The notes under the pieces were generated by a model. The model searched no databases and was not told the origin of the DNA. It worked only from the letters and a program-made list of their open reading frames with translations. A stretch of DNA of 64,000 nucleotides from Aphidius gifuensis. Taxonomy: Eukaryota > Arthropoda > Insecta > Hymenoptera > Braconidae. The stretch's first letter is position 1. Each line of letters opens with the position of its first letter. The stretch covers positions 1,612,001 through 1,676,000 of the forward strand of contig NC_057791.1 of the NCBI RefSeq assembly GCF_014905175.1, read 5' to 3'. Below, in pieces: positions 63,012 to 64,000 of the stretch. A program made the position numbers and the translations under genes.

Positions 63012-64000
63012 CAATATCTAGTCACTGATAAGGGTTGAAAAATAAATTTATTTAAAAGTCTCAACATACCCTTTTTTTTCAACTTTTTGTCGAACATCTT
63101 GAAAAGTATTTTTAATAATAAATAATTCATAAAAATATTTATGAATATTTTAGGTCAACAACAAAAAGTCCAACCAATAAAAAAAAACTATTAGACTATT
63201 TTCTTTATTTTATTAACTGGTTTAATTGTCGAGAAAATTGTGATGTCATTATTTTAACAGATGAACTTATACAGTCATAATAAAAAATTATTTTTCAAGC
63301 ATAAATTTTAATTCAACTTAATTACAACGTGTTACCTTGAAGAGAAGAATAAATATTACTTTTTAGACTTTAGTTTGTTTAAATAAAAACAGTTTTTTTT
63401 TTTTTTTGTTATTCTGCTGGATCACATGTAGATCATTAATTTACGTTATCTCTTCCGTCTGACTGACTGAGATAAAAAAGAAAAAAAAAAATCAGGGGAC
63501 ATTAGATATCTATCAGCATCAAAAGAATGTTTTATCTATTTTTTTTTTCCTTTTTTTCTGTCAATCTATAAGTTCAATAAACCATAATAAATTACCCAAA
63601 TTTTTATAAATAAATTTATAAAGTAAAAATCATTTTATTTATTTGAAAATTTAGTTCAACTTTTTAATAATTCAAATGATACCTTGACAAGTCCACTTGA
63701 ATAGGTTAAATCATGTAAAAAATATTTTTATTTTCTTTCAAATTTTATTTGTATAAAGGAAAAAAAAAATAATGCGAAAAGTTTGATGCTAAGGTTACAC
63801 AAGTGCTGTGAAGAAAATAAATGAAAAAAAAAAAAACCAAAAAAAAATTGGTAGAAAATGGGATACTTATTCCACTTGAATTACCTTTGTGTTTGCAGGT
63901 GTAACAAAAATTTGTCACCTCTCGTTTTATAAAATTCACGGAAATTGTTACTGACAAAGGCAAAAAAAAAGAAAAAACATTTGAATTCTTTTTTATATTT
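63012..64000. other. AT-rich end of window
   Basis: After the AATAAA near 63041 only low-complexity A/T sequence is seen; the 72-codon minus-strand frame at 63745-63963 has no supporting signals. Confidence 0.5.

Noticed and set aside
1..64000. CRISPR arrays, viral genes, rRNA
   Set aside because: Both tandem arrays lack the short-repeat, unique-spacer pattern. No viral structural, polymerase or integrase frames and no rRNA sequence were seen.

Overview
This is a eukaryotic, almost certainly insect, nuclear window. It is strongly AT-rich and full of long A and T runs. Its only well-supported genes have short introns (mostly 70-100 bases) with GT..AG ends. Their products are CYP4-type microsomal cytochrome P450s and a small secreted protein of arthropod style. 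Base composition and gene style would fit a parasitoid wasp or another hymenopteran, but nothing here proves the order. There are no bacterial-style operons, no rRNA, no convincing tRNA and no CRISPR array.

Positions 1-42.8 kb form a gene desert or one very long intron. It is low-complexity AT sequence broken by short, less AT-rich islands (about 2.2-2.6, 4.55-4.8, 5.65-5.85, 6.3, 13.15-13.6, 17.3-17.5, 19.3-19.6, 28.3-28.9, 32.3-32.8, 36.6-36.9 and 40.0-40.3 kb). Two islands look like 5' exons: a TATA-led first exon ending near 2595 and an internal exon at 6285-6381. The desert also holds a satellite-like array of eight units of about 144 bases (22.4-23.6 kb), a shorter tandem array (15.7-16.0 kb), an inverted-repeat element (19.8-20.3 kb) and two perfect hairpins.

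Positions 42.9-61.2 kb hold a plus-strand tandem cluster of P450 genes. Three copies are readable end to end with an identical ten-exon plan: 44172-46624 (504 aa), 55861-58308 (498 aa) and 58747-61203 (505 aa). At least two relics accompany them: a lone last exon at 42898-43029, and a first-exon plus exon-5 remnant at 46941-47118. Every full copy has a TATA box about 100 bases before the ATG and a shared upstream block. All three proteins keep the heme cysteine, ExxR and PERF motifs but have changed other usually conserved positions: the C-helix WxxxR reads YxxxK, and the I-helix glutamate used by many CYP4 enzymes for covalent heme attachment is replaced. Copy 2 lacks six residues just before the heme loop and looks like a mosaic of copies 1 and 3.

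Between copies 1 and 2 is an 8-kb spacer. It carries a near-complete palindromic MITE with TA target duplication (49731-50173) and a minus-strand two-exon gene for a 250-aa secreted, N-glycosylation-rich, cysteine-containing protein of unknown function (50680-51509). The last 2.8 kb are mostly non-coding, apart from a strong candidate terminal exon at 62938-63011.

The P450s probably act at the endoplasmic reticulum in oxidation of lipids or foreign compounds. Their number, relics and mosaic structure point to ongoing birth and death of copies. No wholly new system is evident. The most distinctive items are the motif-divergent P450 cluster, the secreted orphan gene in its spacer, and the MITE.
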